In this document: in pieces, positions 18,620 to 27,526 of the stretch
Layout: each line of letters starts with the position of its first letter
How positions within the stretch are numbered: position 1 is the stretch's first letter
Origin: Rheinheimera sp.
GTDB lineage: Bacteria; Pseudomonadota; Gammaproteobacteria; Enterobacterales; Alteromonadaceae
Length of the DNA: 64,000 bases
NCBI GenBank assembly: GCA_008015325.1
Contig: SSFI01000007.1
Location: forward strand, 47,547-111,546
Direction of reading: 5' to 3'
Program-made: the position numbers and the translations under genes
Notes under the pieces: model-generated
The model's input: the letters and a program-made list of their open reading frames with translations, nothing else
What the model was told of the DNA's origin: nothing
Databases searched by the model: none

Positions 18620-18905
18620 TTGATGAGTTTCTTCAGAAGAATACCGCCGATGATAACAGAGACAGCACCAGTGCCGGTTTTTTCCATCAACCTATAAAAC
18701 ACTGCGAGTGGTCGATTCCAGAACAGACGCTAAAAATGCTTTGCCTTACACATTAAATCTCATTTCCATAAAAAATAAATCACATTTTTATCACACCTTG
18801 GCGCTTGTTGGTCTGTGCCGTTTTAATCAATTTAAAGCTGCTTTGCTTTAAAATCGAAAGGCAAAGCAGATGCTGCAATCAGAATCGAATTTAAGGACTT
18901 ACTCG
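18620..18905 (+). promoter_or_regulatory. Intergenic leader with a strong hairpin before a secreted-protein gene
   Basis: A 286-bp AT-rich gap between the divergent sbcD gene and the gene at 18906. It must hold both promoters. A perfect 9-bp stem, CTGCTTTGC at 18838-18846 with GCAAAGCAG at 18861-18869, lies 36 bp before the start codon, and an AAGGA ribosome site is at 18893-18897. No T-tract follows the hairpin, so it looks more like a leader structure than a terminator. No promoter boxes could be assigned with confidence. Confidence 0.4.
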
Positions 18906-19592
18906 ATGAAAAAATCTGTTTATTTGTTCGCCCTGTCCATCGCTACTTTGGTTTTAGCACCGACAACATCTGCTCAACCTGCGGTCTATCTGAGCCAACA
19001 GATAGTGCCTGCAGAACCAGCGCAGGCGATGCGAGCACGCTGGCAGACCGATGCATACCGGCTGGGGATCAGCGTCGACGTATTTAAAGCTGCCTTAGAC
19101 AACTACATGCGTCTGGTATTCGACAATTATCAGCCGGCCATGCCTTTATTAAGCGAAGTTACTGCAGGGGTCACGACCGAAGCCCAGTTACAGCAAATCA
19201 TGAACAAACAACGGGCCGAGTTTGCTAATTACCTTGGGATCCCAGTCGAAATCCTCAGTGATTTTGAAATGTTGATGCCGGCTTACATGCCTGAACTGAC
19301 TTTACCGGAGACTCAGCCAAATGGTGATAAAAATGTAAAGGTCGAGCGGATCCAAGTCACCTGCAAGGACGCCTGCGCCAATAAAGGTTCTTCCTGGCGG
19401 GATAACGTGCTACTGCTGGAAATTTACCAGGCTGCGACAAAAGCCGGTATCGGACAATATGCCGAGTTTTCTGTCCTGATGATTGGGAAAGATGGCTTGC
19501 CACTTCGTGCTGCGGTATTTAAATACAACAACTACTCCGGCGCCTGGTTTGTGCGGGATATGCCACGTTGTGATGGTTGTTCTCTCGATTAA
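18906..19592 (+). CDS. Secreted protein of unknown function with C-terminal Cys motifs
   Basis: A 228-residue protein. The ATG at 18906 has AAGGA 8 bp upstream and begins a clear signal peptide (MKKSVYLF..., cleavage near TTSA-QPA, residue 23). The mature part is mostly helical to about 145. A beta-rich C-terminal domain follows with two Cys pairs, C-K-D-A-C near 152-156 and C-D-G-C near 222-225, which could form disulfides or bind metal. I do not recognise the family. It stands alone between divergent sbcD and a convergent thioesterase gene. Confidence 0.65.
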   Translation: MKKSVYLFALSIATLVLAPTTSAQPAVYLSQQIVPAEPAQAMRARWQTDAYRLGISVDVFKAALDNYMRLVFDNYQPAMPLLSEVTAGVTTEAQLQQIMNKQRAEFANYLGIPVEILSDFEMLMPAYMPELTLPETQPNGDKNVKVERIQVTCKDACANKGSSWRDNVLLLEIYQAATKAGIGQYAEFSVLMIGKDGLPLRAAVFKYNNYSGAWFVRDMPRCDGCSLD

Positions 19593-19605
19593 TTTGCTTC
19601 AACCG

Positions 19606-19630
19606 GCAGGCCGTATGAAATACTGCCTGC
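19606..19630. terminator. Hairpin between convergent genes
   Basis: GCAGGC (19606-19611) pairs with GCCTGC (19625-19630). After a one-base mismatch, GTAT pairs with ATAC around a GAA loop. It sits between two convergent genes and could end both transcripts, though no T-tract is present. Confidence 0.5.
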
Positions 19631-19642
19631 GCTGACATCCTG

Positions 19643-20434
19643 TCAGGCAAACACCGTCACGGTCTGGCGGCTGATGGCGATTAATGAACCGTCCGGTGCC
19701 CAGCATTTGGCTTCGATATGGTGATAACCGTCGGCGCCATGTTCAATATTGGCCAGGTAACTCCACCACTCACTGCCGCTGAAAGTCTGGGCCTGTGGCA
19801 ATAATTCCAGTGTCCAGGTCAGGGAACTGGCCGGTGCCGGGCCTGACATCAACCCCAGACTGACCGGCGGCCAGGCATCCACCAGCGCAAGCAGTTCCGG
19901 CACGCCCACTTGCGCGTCAAATTCACCGCGAAAACGGATAGCGCCACCGAGCGTGCGGCTTTTGCCGCCGCTAAAAGGCGCGTTGCCTTGCTGAATTTGA
20001 TAATCAAAATGGCGGGTAAATTCCGGCGCCATGTCATTGTCAGGCAAGCGGATGCCTGGAGTTGCCCAGGCCGGCGCTGCGACGGCACTGACACTCAGCT
20101 GCGACGGCCGCGGCGCGCCAAAACTGGCCAGAGCGGCTAATACCACCTGACCGGCCTGCTCAATTTCCACCTGTGCCTGTAGCACCGACTTGCCCTGACG
20201 CAGAATGCGCCGCCGCACCATAGCTTCGCCACTGTTCAATGGTGCAACAAAAGACACTGACACCGAGCGCAGCGGAATACCGACGGGAATAGCGCCCTGC
20301 AGATGCGCCATGGCCAGCGCCGCAGCCATGCCACCAAACACCGCGCGGCCTTGTCCCCAATGCGCCGGCACCTCAATCAGCCGTTCATCGGCCGCCGTGG
20401 CGGCGAATTGTTGCATCACCTCAACAAACTTCAT
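19643..20434 (-). CDS. Acyl-CoA thioesterase family protein (TesB-like double hotdog)
   Basis: A 263-residue protein with the layout of two fused hotdog domains: an N-terminal G-R-A-V-F-G-G-M-A-A-A-L-A stretch at about 29-41, S-V-S-F-V-A-P-L-N-S-G near 60-70, and a second half ending in a D-G-Y-H-H-I-E-A-K-C-W-A-P-D-G-S-L-I-A segment. These are the usual marks of TesB/4HBT_3-type thioesterases, which hydrolyse acyl-CoA. Substrate length cannot be judged. It is divergent from a small monooxygenase gene. Confidence 0.8.
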   Translation of the reverse strand: MKFVEVMQQFAATAADERLIEVPAHWGQGRAVFGGMAAALAMAHLQGAIPVGIPLRSVSVSFVAPLNSGEAMVRRRILRQGKSVLQAQVEIEQAGQVVLAALASFGAPRPSQLSVSAVAAPAWATPGIRLPDNDMAPEFTRHFDYQIQQGNAPFSGGKSRTLGGAIRFRGEFDAQVGVPELLALVDAWPPVSLGLMSGPAPASSLTWTLELLPQAQTFSGSEWWSYLANIEHGADGYHHIEAKCWAPDGSLIAISRQTVTVFA

Positions 20435-20524
20435 GTTAAATTCCTTTGTTTTAGGCCCTAGCGCTGGCCATACCAGTTAAGTTGGCATTAGCCTGCCGAA
20501 TTTCGTCCCGATAAGGAACCCGTC

Positions 20525-20872
20525 ATGTCAAAAAAAGTCTATTGTCTTGCTGAGTTTAAGCCCAAACCGGGCAAAGCCGCCGAGTTATTCCGTGTGTTAC
20601 AAAGTCTGGAGCCGAATACACTGCGCGAAGACGGTTGCCTGCAGTATCGCGTGACCCGGCAGATCCAGTCTGACTTTGCGCCAGGCACCAGCTTCCCGAT
20701 CGTCTTTAACGAAATCTGGGCCGACATGGCTGCGTTTGAGGCGCATTGTCAGCGCGCGGAGATCCAACAGTTTTTCCAGCACTACTGTCTGGCAGAAGAT
20801 GGTCTGGCCGCCGACTGGAATGTCTGTGTCTACAGCGACGAACCAGAACAGTTTGATGCGCCGGTGTTATAA
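20525..20872 (+). CDS. Antibiotic-biosynthesis-monooxygenase (ABM) domain protein
   Basis: A 115-residue dimeric alpha-beta barrel protein of the ABM/YgiN type. The opening V-Y-C-L-A-E-F-K-P-K-P-G-K element, E-D-G-C-L-Q-Y-R-V-T and N-E-I-W-A-D-M-A-A-F-E-A-H are the typical strands and helices. Family members act as cofactor-free quinol monooxygenases or as heme- or aldehyde-related enzymes, so only the fold is certain. An AAGGA ribosome site precedes the start. Single gene, convergent with a GST gene. Confidence 0.82.
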   Translation: MSKKVYCLAEFKPKPGKAAELFRVLQSLEPNTLREDGCLQYRVTRQIQSDFAPGTSFPIVFNEIWADMAAFEAHCQRAEIQQFFQHYCLAEDGLAADWNVCVYSDEPEQFDAPVL

Positions 20873-20891
20873 ATCCGGCGCATTCGCCTGC

Positions 20892-21509
20892 TTAGCCGGC
20901 CAGCAGCGCCTGATCTAAAGCGCGGGCGCGTTGCACCGCCGGCCGGGCGGCAAATCGTTCCAGATAAGCGGCAATTTCCGGCGTGGCTTCAATGAGGCCA
21001 AAGCGGGTCATCCAGCCGAGCGCCGTGCCCCACAGACAATCCACAGCTGTAAAACGTTCGCCCAAAAACCAGGTACCGGCCTGTAACTGGCTGCGCACCC
21101 ATTGCTCGACTGCAGCCTGATTGCCATAAGGGCTCATGCCGGGCTGACCGCTGTCGCGTTTCAGCGCTTTGTCGATCATCGCCGGTTCAAAACTGCTGCC
21201 GTAAAATGCCAGCGCACGCAGGTAAGGGCCGCGCAGCGCATCACCGACCGCCGGGCTTAAACCTGCCGCTGGATTCAGTTCGGCCAAAAACTGATAAATC
21301 GCCACTTGTTCTGTCACCACCACGCCATCGGCGATTAAGGTCGGCACTTTACCAAGCGGGTTGGCGGCCATTAACGCCGGGCTTTTTTCCGGCGCTTTAA
21401 AATCGACCAGCTCAAACTCGGCAGGAATAGCCAGCTCTTCCAGCAAAATCCGTACACCGGCAGAGCGGCTTTGTGGGTTATGGAATAATTTCAGTTGAGG
21501 GTAGCGCAT
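20892..21509 (-). CDS. Glutathione S-transferase family protein
   Basis: A 205-residue two-domain GST. The thioredoxin-like N-terminal domain has S-R-S-A-G-V-R at about 14-20 in the catalytic Ser/Cys region, G-K-V-P-T-L for the cis-proline near 53-58, and a T-E-Q glutathione-contact element near 66-68. The helical C-terminal domain holds FTAVDCLWG near 153-161 (N-capping box). It probably conjugates or isomerises electrophiles. It is not paired with a substrate-specific gene, so the substrate is unknown. Confidence 0.88.
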   Translation of the reverse strand: MRYPQLKLFHNPQSRSAGVRILLEELAIPAEFELVDFKAPEKSPALMAANPLGKVPTLIADGVVVTEQVAIYQFLAELNPAAGLSPAVGDALRGPYLRALAFYGSSFEPAMIDKALKRDSGQPGMSPYGNQAAVEQWVRSQLQAGTWFLGERFTAVDCLWGTALGWMTRFGLIEATPEIAAYLERFAARPAVQRARALDQALLAG

Positions 21510-21602
21510 CAGTCACTCCTGTTGATTGGTCTAGCCAGCATGCCGCAACAATCTGCAGAATAACAGAGCGGGAAGGGTCAGGACGTGGCAATTTTCACCC
21601 GA

Positions 21603-22142
21603 TCACGACAGACAGCGACAAGCAACAGTTTCTGAATTCAACCAGACTCCGGCCAGACGCTGCTTCCCCTGCAGCAAAGGCAGCAACAAATCACTGCTGC
21701 TGGCGCACAGGGGACCTTGCGCCAGCGGGCCTGCATAACGCAATTGTTGTTGTTGATACCACAACACCACAGGTGTAGCAGGTAATGCCGGGCCATGTTG
21801 ACGCCACTGCGCCGGCGTCATTTCCTGCAGTTGTAATCCGGGCTGTTGCTGTTGCAGTTGTTGCAGATGGGCCCGCGCTGCCCGCGCACAGCCGCAAGCC
21901 GGGTCTATCACCGCAATCAGCACTGTAGCGCCAGCCTCAGGGGTGTATGGCCGCGACTGCAGTTGTGCCAGCTGGCCGCTGGGGTCAAACACGCCATACC
22001 GTTGCTGCTCAAATTTCGCCAATAACAGCAAAGACAGCAGCGCCCAGGTGGCAACTCCCAGACCCAACAGCCACGGCTGCTTAATGTTTAACAACAAAAC
22101 GCTCGGCTTTTTCGCTGAGTTCACCGGTGATCGCTTCAACAT
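21603..22142 (-). CDS. DUF6436-like membrane-anchored thioredoxin-fold protein
   Basis: A protein of about 179 residues with one membrane helix ([19 protein letters not shown]) and a periplasmic part with D-P-A-C-G-C-A near the start of a thioredoxin-like fold. Two more cysteines lie at the C-terminus (ACRC). The layout recalls DUF6436 proteins of Alteromonadales. The start is uncertain: the only ATG (22142) lacks a ribosome site and overlaps the chemotaxis gene by 62 bp, while TTG codons at 22097 or 22094 would leave a short overlap. It is probably co-transcribed with that gene. A redox or disulfide role is inferred from the Cys motifs. Confidence 0.6.
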   Translation of the reverse strand: MLKRSPVNSAKKPSVLLLNIKQPWLLGLGVATWALLSLLLLAKFEQQRYGVFDPSGQLAQLQSRPYTPEAGATVLIAVIDPACGCARAARAHLQQLQQQQPGLQLQEMTPAQWRQHGPALPATPVVLWYQQQQLRYAGPLAQGPLCASSSDLLLPLLQGKQRLAGVWLNSETVACRCLS

Positions 22143-23571
22143 GGTGCGCAATATCTGTCACTTTGGCGCCTTGTACCTGCTGTTCGCTCGCTAAGGTAAT
22201 CAGCTCTGCGGTGGAGCGGGCAATTTCGGCACTGGCCAGACCCTGTTGCTCCAGCGTTCTGGACATTAAATCGGCCGACCCCAGCACTTGTTCCACCCGC
22301 TGCTGAATACCGCTCAGCACCTGATGGCTTTCGCCGGCGGTGCTGACGGTAGCCTGCAGCTCCTGCAGCGATTGCTCGACTGCGGACACTGACTCATTAC
22401 TGCTTTGCACCAGCCGGGCGATCATCTGCTTAATTTCGTCGGTAGATTTGTGGGTTTTCGACGCCAGATTGCGCACTTCGTCCGCCACTACGGCAAAACC
22501 TCGGCCCTGCTCACCGGCCCGCGCCGCTTCAATCGCCGCATTGAGCGCCAGCAAATTGGTTTGTTCAGCAATCGACTGGATCACGTCCAACACGCCTTTT
22601 ATCTCCGAGGTGGAGCTGGCCATGCTGTTGACCTTCACTTTGGTTTGCTCCAAAGTACCAGACAAATTGTTGATATTATTGATAGTCTTATCTACGACTG
22701 CTTTACCATCATTGGCCGCACCGGATGAATCCTGTGCCAGCACCAGCACTTCACGCGCCGACTCACCCAGTTCCTGAATCGACATCGACATTTGTTCCGT
22801 GGCCGTCGCAATCCGTTCCACTTCCTGCAGTTTATTGCTGATACGGTTGGACAAGGTGCTGCCTTCGTATACCAGAGTTTCAGTTTCTTTGGTCAGCGTG
22901 GTGACAGCTGAATTAATAGTGGTCACGGTTTGTTGCAAGGTCTGTATCACCTTGCCGAAATTTCGTGTCAGGCGGGTTTCCACTTCGGGTTTGCTGCTTT
23001 GCAACCAAATCCGGCCATTGTCATCGAGCATCTGCTCAGTGCTTTGTAAGAAGAATTCCGCCTGCTGTGCTTCGTTTAAGCTATTGCGGCAAATCAGCAC
23101 CAACACCACAGTTTCGGCGACCACATAAGCGGCGTGCAACAACACAATGTCCAAACTGAGCTCATTCGGCGGCAACACAAAGACCGCACTACCACCGGCT
23201 TGCAGCCACATAAATAACAAATGATGCACCGCAATAAAACCAGCAGCGATCAGCACAACCAGATAGTCGCGCAAACAAATCAGAATGGCGAGCAGCACGA
23301 AAATACCAAAGTGCATTTCCAGCATGCCCTGCGCTAAATGAATATGCAGCGCGGCAAATAACATATAACTGATGCCGTAAGAGATGCGGGTGAGCGCCTG
23401 ATCCCCCAGCGATTGCAACAAAAACCAGGGCACCAGCGCCGCCGGCAGACCAATCAGCAGGGTTGGTAACCAGCTGGCGAAAATAAAACTAAACACCAGG
23501 CTCAATACAAAAAGCCCGATGTTGACGTAATTAGCGATTTGAAAAGCTTCGGCGCGGAAATGGTATTGCAT
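22081..23571 (-). CDS. Methyl-accepting chemotaxis protein with a His-rich membrane sensor
   Basis: A 496-residue receptor. The N-terminal 170 or so residues form about six membrane helices with almost no periplasmic domain. They carry a set of histidines: [23 protein letters not shown] and LLHAAY. The cytoplasmic MA domain follows, with the conserved hairpin tip ([16 protein letters not shown] near 360-376) that binds CheA and CheW. The sensor is therefore inside the membrane; a bound metal or heme is a possibility suggested by the histidines, not shown. The downstream thioredoxin-fold gene overlaps its end. Confidence 0.9.
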   Translation of the reverse strand: MQYHFRAEAFQIANYVNIGLFVLSLVFSFIFASWLPTLLIGLPAALVPWFLLQSLGDQALTRISYGISYMLFAALHIHLAQGMLEMHFGIFVLLAILICLRDYLVVLIAAGFIAVHHLLFMWLQAGGSAVFVLPPNELSLDIVLLHAAYVVAETVVLVLICRNSLNEAQQAEFFLQSTEQMLDDNGRIWLQSSKPEVETRLTRNFGKVIQTLQQTVTTINSAVTTLTKETETLVYEGSTLSNRISNKLQEVERIATATEQMSMSIQELGESAREVLVLAQDSSGAANDGKAVVDKTINNINNLSGTLEQTKVKVNSMASSTSEIKGVLDVIQSIAEQTNLLALNAAIEAARAGEQGRGFAVVADEVRNLASKTHKSTDEIKQMIARLVQSSNESVSAVEQSLQELQATVSTAGESHQVLSGIQQRVEQVLGSADLMSRTLEQQGLASAEIARSTAELITLASEQQVQGAKVTDIAHHVEAITGELSEKAERFVVKH

Positions 23572-23690
23572 ACAAACTCCGGAAAACGCAGTGCCGGCGA
23601 GACGACAGGACAGCTAATGAAAGGTTAAATATACTCTAATCCTAGCAGATCAATTCTGCGTTTTCCGAAAGTTTGAAGTACGCTCAGCCG

Positions 23691-24344
23691 TCAATAAGCC
23701 ACGCTGAAGCGTTGACGGCTGTGCAGTGGCTGCTCTGCTTCATTGAGCAGGGCGATGGCATAATCGCCGGTTGAGATCCGGCTGCGGCCATCTGCATCCG
23801 TCAGCAGCACGTCGCCGCCGATACGGAACTGACCAGTCGCAGGGCCGGGGAAAATCTCCGCAGCCGGCGATAAGTAGCTCCAGTTTAAGCAGGTTTCAGC
23901 ACGCAGCTGTTGCAGGGCGGCATAAGCGCTTTCTGCGGTGCCACGATACGCCGCCGGGAAATCCGGGCTGTCCAGTAACTTGCTGCCATCCGGCAACAAC
24001 AATGACGCTGCACCGCCGACTAGCAGAAAACGTTCAGCTGCACTTTGTTTCACCGCAGCCAGAATATTGGCAAAACCGCGTTGGTAATACCCGGCAACGT
24101 CGGCGTCGCTGTGGCCACTGAACGCGCTGATCACTAACTGTGGTTGTGCCAGAGCGGTTAACAACGCCGCGCGGTCCAGCGCGTCCACGCTGATCACTTC
24201 CAGCTGCTGCGGATATTGCTGCTGCAAGGCTGCCAGTTTGCCGGTATCCCGCACCAGCGCGCGCACCTGATGGCCCCGTTGTAACGCTTCTGTTGTTAAA
24301 GCACTGCCGATAAAACCACTGGCACCAATAATGACGATTTGCAT
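23691..24344 (-). CDS. NAD(P)-binding oxidoreductase (atypical SDR/NmrA-like)
   Basis: A 217-residue Rossmann-fold protein. The nucleotide-binding GASGFIGSALT lies at 7-17, RALVRD follows at about 28-33, and ISAFSGH is the next loop. This matches YwnB/NmrA-like atypical short-chain dehydrogenases that act as NADPH-linked reductases or redox sensors. I start at the ATG at 24344, with GGAG upstream and the Rossmann strand at the very N-terminus. It is divergent from a LysR regulator, a layout in which the regulator usually controls the neighbour. Confidence 0.88.
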   Translation of the reverse strand: MQIVIIGASGFIGSALTTEALQRGHQVRALVRDTGKLAALQQQYPQQLEVISVDALDRAALLTALAQPQLVISAFSGHSDADVAGYYQRGFANILAAVKQSAAERFLLVGGAASLLLPDGSKLLDSPDFPAAYRGTAESAYAALQQLRAETCLNWSYLSPAAEIFPGPATGQFRIGGDVLLTDADGRSRISTGDYAIALLNEAEQPLHSRQRFSVAY

Positions 24345-24496
24345 AGTCTGACTCCGATAATTGTCTGAAAGGTCGGTGGGTATCCTGTCGAACCCCGTCG
24401 GGATGGACGTCATTATCGGCCTGGAATTGGCAGCGAAAAATAGCCTAATCCACAATTCACTGTCATGATATTTAAAACAATCAACAGAGCTTTGAA
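24345..24496. promoter_or_regulatory. Divergent promoter region, likely LysR operator
   Basis: A 152-bp gap between the oxidoreductase gene and the divergent lysR-type gene. LysR regulators normally bind such shared regions to control both genes. The AT-rich stretch at about 24460-24485 is a candidate, but I could not fix a specific T-N11-A box. Confidence 0.35.
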
Positions 24497-25381
24497 ATGC
24501 TGGATTTAAACAGCCTGCAACTGGTACAGGCATTGGCGCACAGTGGCAGTTTTACCGCCGCGGCGGAACGACTCGGCTGTACCAAAACCAAAATCAGCCT
24601 GCAAATTAAAGCGCTGGAACAACAGCTTGGGGTGGCGCTGTTTCGCCGCACCACACGCCAGGTCAGCCTCACCAGCGCCGGCGAGCAGCTGGTGGCGCAA
24701 TGTCTGCCTTTGTATGAACGGCTGCAGCGCGAACTGCTGCAGCTGCAACAACAGGACAGCGTGCTGAGCGGCAAGCTGGTATTGACCGCTCCTGAGGACT
24801 ATGCCAATCAGATTTTGCTGCCGGTGTTATTGGAATTCAGCCAGTTACATCCGCAGCTGGACATCGAACTGCGCAGCAGTGACCAGGTGCGCGATTTAGT
24901 CCGGGAAGGAATTGACCTCGCCATTCGCGGCGGCTGGCTGCGCGATTCCAGTTTAAAGGCACACAAACTCGGTGACTTTGGCCAGTGGCTGCTGGCGACA
25001 CCACAGTATCTGGCACAGCATGAGCCCATCAATAAACCGGATGATTTAGCGGCGCATCCGCTGATCGCATTTAATCAGCTGCGCGCACCACTGCACTGGC
25101 TTTTCAGTCATGCAGGTCAAAAAGTCGAAGTGCAATTTCGCAGTCGTTTTACCGTCAGCGCCACCGCCAGCATTCAGGCACTGCTGTTGCAACACGCCGG
25201 ATTAGGGATTTTAACCGACTACACAGCGCGGCCATTAATCGCCAGCGGCCAGCTGGTGCATGTCATGCCACAGTGGCAGCTGCCGGCCGGCGGTATTTAT
25301 GCCGTGTATCCTCCCGGCTCACACCGGCCATTAAAAGTCCGGCTTTTTGTCGAGCTGTTACAACAGCGGCTGCGACGCTGA
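24497..25381 (+). CDS. LysR-family transcriptional regulator
   Basis: A 294-residue regulator with a winged helix at about 1-60 (SGSFTAAAERLGCTKTKISL, then ALEQQLGVALFRRTTR) and a periplasmic-binding-like effector domain at about 90-290 with DLAIRGGWLRDSSL and a GLGILTDYTARP segment. It most resembles the subgroup that regulates a divergent oxidoreductase or quinone reductase gene. The likely target is the NAD(P)-binding oxidoreductase at 23691-24344. Confidence 0.92.
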   Translation: MLDLNSLQLVQALAHSGSFTAAAERLGCTKTKISLQIKALEQQLGVALFRRTTRQVSLTSAGEQLVAQCLPLYERLQRELLQLQQQDSVLSGKLVLTAPEDYANQILLPVLLEFSQLHPQLDIELRSSDQVRDLVREGIDLAIRGGWLRDSSLKAHKLGDFGQWLLATPQYLAQHEPINKPDDLAAHPLIAFNQLRAPLHWLFSHAGQKVEVQFRSRFTVSATASIQALLLQHAGLGILTDYTARPLIASGQLVHVMPQWQLPAGGIYAVYPPGSHRPLKVRLFVELLQQRLRR

Positions 25382-25450
25382 CAAATGGTTGCAAATTTGT
25401 TTATTTTCCACCACAGTGGCTCGGCAACCCTCAGATAAGGAGATGTCGAC

Positions 25451-25954
25451 ATGCGTATCAAAATGCTCAGCTGCGCCGCAGCGCTGTTATTTAGTTTGCA
25501 GGTACAAGCCGAACCAGCCACCCGCGCCACCATTGAAAAATTCCTGCAGGTCACTGAAGCCGCCAATATGATGGATCAGGCCTATCAGAATATGGATCAG
25601 ATGACCTCCCAGATGCTGGCAAGCAGTGGCCTTGATGTCGAAAAAGATCCGCAAATTCAGCGGGACATGCAGGAAATGAATGCGCTGGTGCGTGCGGAGA
25701 TGTCATGGGACAAGCTTGAAGAGCCGCTGATCGCCTTGTATGGCAACGTATTCAGTGAAGCAGAACTGCAGGATATTATTGAGTTTTATCAGTCGCCGGC
25801 CGGTCAAAAAATGCTGAAACGCCAGCCGGAACTAATCCAGGGCACTATGGTGATGATGCAGGAACAGATGCAAAGCCTGATGCCAAAAATCAAAGCACTG
25901 ACCGAAAAACAGCATGCAGCCCGCAAAGCCGCCCAACAAAAAAACTCGCAGTAA
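25451..25954 (+). CDS. DUF2059 family periplasmic protein
   Basis: A 167-residue protein with a signal peptide (about 20 residues, ending LQVQA). The mature part is all helix and shows the DUF2059 core: LIALYGNVFSEAELQDIIEF at about 96-115, then YQSPAGQKML. Met and Gln are abundant. The function of the family is unknown. An AAGGAG ribosome site lies ahead of the ATG. Single gene downstream of the lysR gene in the same direction, 69 bp apart. Confidence 0.88.
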   Translation: MRIKMLSCAAALLFSLQVQAEPATRATIEKFLQVTEAANMMDQAYQNMDQMTSQMLASSGLDVEKDPQIQRDMQEMNALVRAEMSWDKLEEPLIALYGNVFSEAELQDIIEFYQSPAGQKMLKRQPELIQGTMVMMQEQMQSLMPKIKALTEKQHAARKAAQQKNSQ

Positions 25955-25966
25955 TCCCCGATAAAA

Positions 25967-25988
25967 CGGCCGTGGTCATGCACGGCCG
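25967..25988 (+). terminator. Stem-loop after DUF2059 gene
   Basis: A perfect 8-bp GC-rich stem (CGGCCGTG at 25967-25974, CACGGCCG at 25981-25988) with a GTCATG loop lies 13 bp after the stop. No T-tract follows, so it may be a weak or Rho-aided terminator. Confidence 0.5.
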
Positions 25989-26032
25989 ACTATGCTTGTT
26001 TCATAGCTCCTTCTGCACTGCCGGAGCCGGCA

Positions 26033-26758
26033 ATGAAACTACTTTGCAGCGTCTTGCTGTTGTGTCTGAGCAGTTTTTTAGCTGCACGACCTGTCATTAT
26101 TGAAACCAGTCTGTGGCCGGGATTTACCAACGCCGACGGCTCCGGCGCTTATTTTGCGCTGGCGAAGCTGGTGCTGCCACAGGAACAATATCCGCTGGTG
26201 ATTAGGCCCAACGATTTGGGTCGCGCCTGGCTCGCGGTAAAACGTGGCAAGGCCGATTTAACTTTTGGCCTCACACAGGCCGATATCCGCAGCTTTGGGC
26301 TCGAAGCTTCCGCGCTGGCTTATGATGCCGATACTATTGTCGCAGTATATTTACCAGATCGGGTTCCGCGTACAGACTTAACTTTGTTGCGCCTGCCGGC
26401 ACTGCAGCTCGGCTGGGAAAAATCCTATAACTATGCGGCGGCGCTGGGCATTCAGGCCGAGGGGTTTGAAGTACAGAACCCAGCCCATGCTATCCAGTTG
26501 TTGCAGGCCGGCCGCATCAGTGTTTATCTGGCTGAATCCAGTGATTTGATTGCTGTGGCAAAACAACTGCAGGCAGCTGGCTTACAACAACAGTGGCTGG
26601 CTGACGTGCCGGTCTATGCCGGTTTTAGCCCGACAGCGCAAGGCCGGCAGTTAAAAGAGCAATGGGATCAAAGAGTTAAGCTGTTATGGCAAAATGGTCA
26701 GATGCAGGCGTTTTATCAGCGTTATCCGGCATTGCAACGACCAGCCCCGGTATTTTAA
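26033..26758 (+). CDS. Periplasmic solute-binding protein (SBP_bac_3-like)
   Basis: A 241-residue secreted protein with a signal peptide (about 18 residues). The mature part has the two-lobe binding-protein pattern: W-P-G-F-T-N near 28-33, G-K-A-D-L-T-F-G-L-T-Q near 75-85, and a second-lobe strand GRISVYLAESSDLIAVAK near 160-177. It has no transporter permease or ATPase genes beside it. Lone proteins of this type in Alteromonadales are common, and their ligand is usually unknown. Confidence 0.75.
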   Translation: MKLLCSVLLLCLSSFLAARPVIIETSLWPGFTNADGSGAYFALAKLVLPQEQYPLVIRPNDLGRAWLAVKRGKADLTFGLTQADIRSFGLEASALAYDADTIVAVYLPDRVPRTDLTLLRLPALQLGWEKSYNYAAALGIQAEGFEVQNPAHAIQLLQAGRISVYLAESSDLIAVAKQLQAAGLQQQWLADVPVYAGFSPTAQGRQLKEQWDQRVKLLWQNGQMQAFYQRYPALQRPAPVF

Positions 26759-26836
26759 ATCAGCGAACAGTCTTGAATCTGCCAAGTGCGGCGCGTATGT
26801 TCTGTTACAACACCATAACATCCGCAGGACAGCGTT

Positions 26837-27526
26837 ATGTATCAACTCTTTATCGCCGACAAAAACTACTCTTCCTGGAGCCTGCGGCCCTGGCTGCTGC
26901 TGACCGAACTCGGCATTGCTTTTACTGAACAACACAGCCGTTTTGACGGTCCGGACAATCGGCAGAAATTCCGCAGCTTTGCGCCTAATGGCAAAGTGCC
27001 TTGTTTGCACCATGATGGCGAAGTGATTTGGGAGTCACTGGCGATTGTCGAGTATCTGGCGGAGCGACATGCCGGCGTCTGGCCATCAGATGCCAAAGCC
27101 CGCGCCTTTGCCCGCTGCGTTGCCAGCGAAATGCATGCCGGTTTTACCACTTTACGTAGCACTTGCCCGATGAGTGTCGGCATCCGGGTGCAACTACATC
27201 AAATCAGCCCGGCGTTGCAGGCTGATCTGGACCGACTGTGCGAGCTTTGGCAACAAGGATTACAAAGTTTTGGCGGTCCGTTTCTGGCCGGAAACAAGTT
27301 CAGCGCAGTCGACGCCTTTTTTGCGCCAGTGGCATTTCGGGTGCAAAGCTACGGCTTGCAGTTAACACCACCAGCGCAGGCTTATGTTGACCTCTTACTG
27401 AGTCTGCCGGCCATGTTGGCCTGGCAACAGGCGGCATTGGCAGACCCTTACCGCGAAGCGTCGCACGAAGCAGAGCCACTTCGACATGGCGTTTTAACCG
27501 CAGACTTACGGCGCGCCAGCGCTTAA
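26837..27526 (+). CDS. Glutathione S-transferase
   Basis: A 229-residue GST of the type with an N-terminal thioredoxin fold opening D-K-N-Y-S-S-W-S-L-R-P-W (S in the catalytic region), N-G-K-V-P-C-L near 54-60 and an E-S-L-A-I glutathione site near 70-74. The helical domain has FSAVDAFFAPV near 155-165. Conserved in Gammaproteobacteria and often annotated as a YfcF-like GST. The ATG has GGA purines upstream. Its 3' end overlaps the convergent transporter gene by 4 bp. Confidence 0.9.
   Translation: MYQLFIADKNYSSWSLRPWLLLTELGIAFTEQHSRFDGPDNRQKFRSFAPNGKVPCLHHDGEVIWESLAIVEYLAERHAGVWPSDAKARAFARCVASEMHAGFTTLRSTCPMSVGIRVQLHQISPALQADLDRLCELWQQGLQSFGGPFLAGNKFSAVDAFFAPVAFRVQSYGLQLTPPAQAYVDLLLSLPAMLAWQQAALADPYREASHEAEPLRHGVLTADLRRASA

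Noticed and set aside
27523..27526. Overlapping ends of the GST and EamA genes as a possible frameshift
   Set aside because: Both proteins are full length and convergent; a 4-bp tail overlap is ordinary.
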